A DNA stretch of 64,000 bases from Sterolibacterium sp. (lineage in GTDB: Bacteria; Pseudomonadota; Gammaproteobacteria; Burkholderiales; Rhodocyclaceae): the NCBI GenBank assembly GCA_028713555.1, contig JAQTOA010000008.1, positions 1 to 64,000 of the forward strand, given 5' to 3'. Of the stretch, positions 60,578 through 64,000 are shown one piece after another (position 1 is the stretch's first letter; each line of letters starts with the position of its first letter). The notes below the pieces were generated by a model. The model saw only the letters and a list, made by a program, of their open reading frames with translations. It made no database searches and was not told the origin of the DNA. The position numbers and the translations under genes are program-made.

Positions 60578-63532
60578 TTGGCTAATTGGCAACGCTTGAT
60601 CGATAGTCGTAATCGTCCCGCCTGGGTGGTTTTTCTGTTCTGCCTTTCGCTGACTCTGGTCGCTTGGGACGGCCTGCGCAGGCAGGCCGTAAAAAGCGCC
60701 GAGCAGGAATTTGAATTGCATGTTCGCGATGTGATCGGTTCCGTCGAGGAACGGTTGCGCCAGCACGAGCAGATTCTGCTTGGCGCCGAGGGTTTGCTCG
60801 TCGCCAGCGAAGCGGTGACGCGTGCAGAATGGCGTACCTACGTCGAGCGCTTGCACCTCAAGGAAAACTATTCGGGAATCCAGGGGGTCGGTTTCGTCCA
60901 GATTATCCGGCCTGCCGATCTGCAAGCCCATATTGCCGCGATGCGCGCTGAAGGATTTCCTGACTATACGGTTTACCCGCCCGGCCAACGATCGCTCTAC
61001 ACCGCGACCATTTATCTGGAACCTTTTTCCGGACGCAATCTGGCGGCTTTCGGCTATGACATGATGTCCGAAGCCACTCGCGCCAAAGCTATGCGTATGG
61101 CGGCGGAAAGCGGCAAGACCACCATCTCCGGCAAAGTGAGACTGGTGCAGGAGACACACGGCAAGGAACAAGCCGGTTTTCTGATGTACGTACCGGTTTA
61201 TCGCGAGCATCGGACGCCGGCAACGCCGGAAGAAGGCTGGAATGCCTTGCAGGGCTTCGTCTACAGCCCTTACCGTGTCGACGACCTGATGGCAGGCATT
61301 CTGGGCAAGCGGATACTCATGCTGGATTTCGTCATTTTTGACGGTGAAGGGGAAACGGACGGGGCACGCATGTTTGTATCGACGGATGAGCGAGCCGCCG
61401 GAGCGCGCACTGCCCCGGCGAAAATGAGCGCGTTGCGCACTATCCAGGCATACGGGCATAGGTGGACGGTGCGTCTGTATAGTCGCCCGGAATTCGAAGC
61501 GAGCTTTCAATCCCCGTTGAACGCAGTCATCCCGGCGCTGGGTGGAGGTATCAGTGTGCTGCTGTTTATCCTGGTGTCGTTCCTGATCTCCCGGCGCGAG
61601 CGGGCGGAAGAGATGGCGGAGCGGATGACCAAGGACATACGGGCTAACCAGGAAGAACTCCGCCAGAGCGAGATGCGTATCCACGCCATCGTCGATGGTG
61701 CGGATCATTTGATAATTTCCACCAATACCGAAGGTGTCATTCAGTTATTCAATCATGCGGCGGAGCGTGATCTTGGCTATAGCGCCGAGGAGGTCATTGG
61801 AAAATTTACTCCGGCGCAATTTCATGATCCCGAAGAAGTATCACGCCGTGCACAGGAATTGTCTGCCGCAGGCATGCACGTCGAGCCTGGTTTTGAGGTG
61901 TTCGTTGCGCGTGCCCGAAATGATGCGGGGGGCGATACCAGCGAATGGACATATATCCGCAAGAATGGCAGCCGTTTCCCGGTATTGCTGACGATTACGG
62001 CCTTGCGCGACGGGCTAGGCGAGATCAGCGCCTTTCTCGGGATTGCCACCGATATCACCGAGCGCAAAATAATCGAGCGCATGAAAACCGAATTCATTTC
62101 CACAGTCAGTCATGAGTTGCGCACGCCCCTGACTTCGATTCGTGGCGCGCTGGCGTTGCTTGCCGGTGGGGTAGTGGGGGTTTTGCCCGCGGCGGTCAAA
62201 CCGCTGGTCGAGATTGCGCATAAGAACAGCGAAAGGTTGATTCTGCTGGTCAACGATCTTCTCGATATGGAGAAGATCGAGGCGGGCAAGATGGAAATCA
62301 AAGTCAGCCCGGTCAAACTCATGCCGTTGTTGAAACTGGCGCTGGATGGAAATCAAGCCTATGCCGAGCAGTACAAGGTTGGTTATGAGTTGGCGAGTGA
62401 TCTGCCCGAGGCGACGGTCAGCGTTGATGCCAACCGAATGATGCAGGTATTTGCCAACCTGCTTTCGAATGCCGCCAAGTATTCTCCCGCAGGCGGCAAG
62501 GTGCTGGTTGCGGTTGAGCGTATTGGCCAATCTATCCGTGTGGCGGTGAAAGACAATGGCCCGGGCATTCCGGATGAATTCAAGAAACGAATTTTCCAGA
62601 AATTCGCCCAGGCCGATTCTTCCGATACCAGCAATAAGGGTGGGACCGGCCTGGGCCTTTCGATTACCAAGGCGCTCGTTGAACAGATGGACGGTCGCAT
62701 CTGGTTCGATTCGCAACCCGATGTGCAGACGACGTTTTATGTTGAATTTCCCGAATGGGTGGAAAGGGAACTGCCTGAAATTGGACATTGCGTCGCTGGC
62801 GCAGCGCATCGAGTGCTGATATGCGAAGATAATCGTGATACCGCCAGCGTTTTGCGGATGATGCTGGAGCAGGCGGGTTATGCGGTGGATATCGCCTACG
62901 ATGCGAAACAGGCCAAGCAATTGCTGGCTCAAGGCGGCTATGCGGCGATGACACTTGAGCTTGAATTGCCGGGCCAGAGCGGCATTTCGCTGATCCGTGA
63001 GTTGCACGAGCAGGAGACGAGCGCCAATCTGCCGATTCTGGTGGTTTCCGGCAAGGCGACTGAGAGCAGGCATGAGTTGAATGAAGGGGAAGCTTGTGTC
63101 ATCGATTGGATCGATAAACCGGTCAATCAGGATCGCTTGCTGACTGTGCTCAATGGGATAGTGGGGAAAACCGGACGGGCGCGTGCCAAAGTGCTGCATG
63201 TTGAGGATGATCCGGATATTTTTCATGTGATGCATCAGGTTGCCAGTGGCGTGGCGGATATTGTTCAAGCTACAAACCTGGCTGAAGCCAGGAAAATGCT
63301 CGCCCAGAGCCGTTATGACCTGGTGATTCTCGATTTGAATTTGCCGGACGGTTCAGGCAAGGAATTGCTGCCGCTGCTGAAGAAAGCTTTGCCACCCATT
63401 CCGGTGCTGGTGTTCTCCGTATACGAAATTGGTTTGGAGGACGCAAAGCAGGTGGATGCGGCGCTGGTGAAGGCGCGCACCGATAATGCGGAGTTGCTGG
63501 CCACCATAAAACGATTGATCGGGATCGAATAA
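60578..63532 (+). CDS. CHASE-domain hybrid histidine kinase
   Basis: A 984-residue membrane sensor, starting at TTG 60578 after GGAGGAAG. A first span (about 12-30) and a periplasmic CHASE domain (about 45-290, including GFVQIIRPADLQAHIAAMRAEGF) are followed by a second span near 315-335. Next come a PAS domain (about 360-490), HisKA (SHELRTPLTSIRG), HATPase (NLLSNAAKYSPAGG, GGTGLGLSI), and two receivers. In the first receiver the acceptor position is Glu (LELELPGQSG), so it probably cannot be phosphorylated. In the second it is Asp (LVILDLNLPDGSG). It is followed by a lone receiver gene. Confidence 0.9.
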   Translation: MANWQRLIDSRNRPAWVVFLFCLSLTLVAWDGLRRQAVKSAEQEFELHVRDVIGSVEERLRQHEQILLGAEGLLVASEAVTRAEWRTYVERLHLKENYSGIQGVGFVQIIRPADLQAHIAAMRAEGFPDYTVYPPGQRSLYTATIYLEPFSGRNLAAFGYDMMSEATRAKAMRMAAESGKTTISGKVRLVQETHGKEQAGFLMYVPVYREHRTPATPEEGWNALQGFVYSPYRVDDLMAGILGKRILMLDFVIFDGEGETDGARMFVSTDERAAGARTAPAKMSALRTIQAYGHRWTVRLYSRPEFEASFQSPLNAVIPALGGGISVLLFILVSFLISRRERAEEMAERMTKDIRANQEELRQSEMRIHAIVDGADHLIISTNTEGVIQLFNHAAERDLGYSAEEVIGKFTPAQFHDPEEVSRRAQELSAAGMHVEPGFEVFVARARNDAGGDTSEWTYIRKNGSRFPVLLTITALRDGLGEISAFLGIATDITERKIIERMKTEFISTVSHELRTPLTSIRGALALLAGGVVGVLPAAVKPLVEIAHKNSERLILLVNDLLDMEKIEAGKMEIKVSPVKLMPLLKLALDGNQAYAEQYKVGYELASDLPEATVSVDANRMMQVFANLLSNAAKYSPAGGKVLVAVERIGQSIRVAVKDNGPGIPDEFKKRIFQKFAQADSSDTSNKGGTGLGLSITKALVEQMDGRIWFDSQPDVQTTFYVEFPEWVERELPEIGHCVAGAAHRVLICEDNRDTASVLRMMLEQAGYAVDIAYDAKQAKQLLAQGGYAAMTLELELPGQSGISLIRELHEQETSANLPILVVSGKATESRHELNEGEACVIDWIDKPVNQDRLLTVLNGIVGKTGRARAKVLHVEDDPDIFHVMHQVASGVADIVQATNLAEARKMLAQSRYDLVILDLNLPDGSGKELLPLLKKALPPIPVLVFSVYEIGLEDAKQVDAALVKARTDNAELLATIKRLIGIE

Positions 63533-63533
63533 C

Positions 63534-63923
63534 ATGGCAAGCAAGCTGACGCGCATTTTGTATGTGGAGGACGAGCCGGATATCCAAACGGTGGCACAGC
63601 TCGCGCTGGAAACCCTAGGTGGTTTTACGGTGGAAATATGCAGTTCCGGCATCGAGGCCCTGCAGCGGGCACCGGGGTTTCAACCCCAGCTTATTTTGCT
63701 GGACGTGATGATGCCCGGCATGGATGGGCCGAGTATGCTCAAAATGCTGCGTGGGTTGCCTCAATTTGCCGGCACGCCGGTAATATTCATGACTGCCAAG
63801 GTTCAACCGGGTGAAGTCGCGGGCTACAAGGAGATCGGCGCGGTTGATGTCATCGCCAAGCCCTTTGACCCGATGACGCTATCAAGTCAGGTGCAGGCTA
63901 TCTGGGAACGCTGCTATTCCTGA
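63534..63923 (+). CDS. single-domain response regulator
   Basis: A 129-residue receiver with ILYVEDEPDIQTVAQLA (acid pair), the acceptor in LILLDVMMPGMDGPSM, Thr in VIFMTAK, and Lys in VIAKPFDP. There is no output domain, so it likely relays a phosphoryl group or binds a partner. It begins two bases after the CHASE hybrid kinase stop and is its likely partner. Confidence 0.93.
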   Translation: MASKLTRILYVEDEPDIQTVAQLALETLGGFTVEICSSGIEALQRAPGFQPQLILLDVMMPGMDGPSMLKMLRGLPQFAGTPVIFMTAKVQPGEVAGYKEIGAVDVIAKPFDPMTLSSQVQAIWERCYS

Positions 63924-63947
63924 TCCGGCGACCCGAAAACAAAACAA

Positions 63948-63986
63948 CTAGTGGCTGTTCTCGTTCAGCTTGAGAACAGCCACTAG
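63948..63986. terminator. 15-bp perfect hairpin after the response regulator
   Basis: CTAGTGGCTGTTCTC (63948-63962) pairs exactly with 63972-63986 around a nine-base loop, then AAAG. It lies 25 bases past the receiver gene stop and probably ends that operon. A downstream gene lies outside the window. Confidence 0.55.
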
Positions 63987-64000
63987 AAAGATTCAACTTT

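Noticed and set aside
1-64000. CRISPR arrays, rRNA and tRNA genes
   Set aside because: No evenly spaced direct repeats, rRNA-like stretches or tRNA cloverleaf patterns were noticed; a covariance-model search would be needed to be certain for tRNA.

Overview
The window looks like chromosomal DNA of a betaproteobacterium, probably of the Nitrosomonadales (Gallionellaceae-like) type. The evidence is the beta-typical gene set (DUF2863, DUF3567, DUF3301, PA2778/PA2779 pair, BolA-YciI-YciB block), about 55-60 % GC coding sequence, and many two-component, c-di-GMP and c-type cytochrome proteins. Genus is not resolved from sequence alone. No rRNA, tRNA or CRISPR array was seen.

Layout. 1-1.1 kb: debris of a mobile region (truncated IS701-type transposase start, AAA ATPase remnant) and a tiny membrane protein. 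1.1-9.2 kb: ordinary housekeeping genes (MFS transporter, bolA, yciI, yciB, msrB, dadA, DUF2863, cNMP-binding protein, broken rarD, DUF3567, DUF3301, parvulin lipoprotein). 9.2-11.7 kb: a gene-poor gap with two minus-strand intrinsic terminators, then mlaA-mlaC. 11.8-19.1 kb: an MgtA-type Mg2+ P-type ATPase, then an overlapping three-gene signalling operon: a hybrid histidine kinase with a duplicated PAS domain, a receiver-GGDEF protein, and a receiver domain fused to an MgtE Mg2+-channel membrane domain. 19-25 kb: envelope/stress proteins (YihY, DUF883, CbpA/CbpM, RcnB-like, PA2779/PA2778). 25-41 kb: MtfA, glycogen phosphorylase, a second mlaC with an AsmA protein, a phosphotransferase-HAD pair, an operon of ClpP-like membrane protease, H+-ATPase and PPK2, a decayed mlaA copy, a lipoprotein-AI-2E pair and an encapsulin-type ferritin without its shell. 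41-52 kb: metabolic and redox genes (orphan CcoQ, OsmC, flavin reductase, Lpd, dihaem peroxidase, fumarase, hemerythrin) mixed with pseudogenes. 52-64 kb: diguanylate cyclase, CsbD, DUF3309, two Crp/Fnr regulators, OmpA, YceH, glycine-zipper lipoproteins, and a CHASE hybrid kinase with a response regulator.

The main discovery candidate is a dispersed promoter family. Sixteen intergenic sites, plus one relic in front of the mlaA pseudogene, carry a near-palindrome of the form TGTRCGCYRGCGYACA. It is usually followed by GAC on the side of the gene served. A -10-like hexamer (YANNNT) then starts 22 bases after the palindrome ends, in exact register at 12 of 16 sites by hand count. That places the palindrome centre at -41.5, the geometry of class II Crp/Fnr activation, and TGTRC-N6-GYACA is the Crp/Fnr half-site layout. 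The window also encodes three Crp/Fnr-type regulators. The sites precede envelope and stress genes (mlaA/C, csbD, ompA, DUF883-yihY, rcnB-like, encapsulin-type ferritin, protease/H+-ATPase/PPK2, glycine-zipper proteins and several tiny membrane proteins). They are absent from the housekeeping genes. I infer one general-stress or envelope regulon driven by a Crp/Fnr homologue.

A second candidate is the receiver-MgtE fusion beside mgtA, which suggests phosphorelay control of magnesium transport. The first gene of the Crp/Fnr protein at 58.2 kb has a run of 12 C in its start region, so it may be phase variable.
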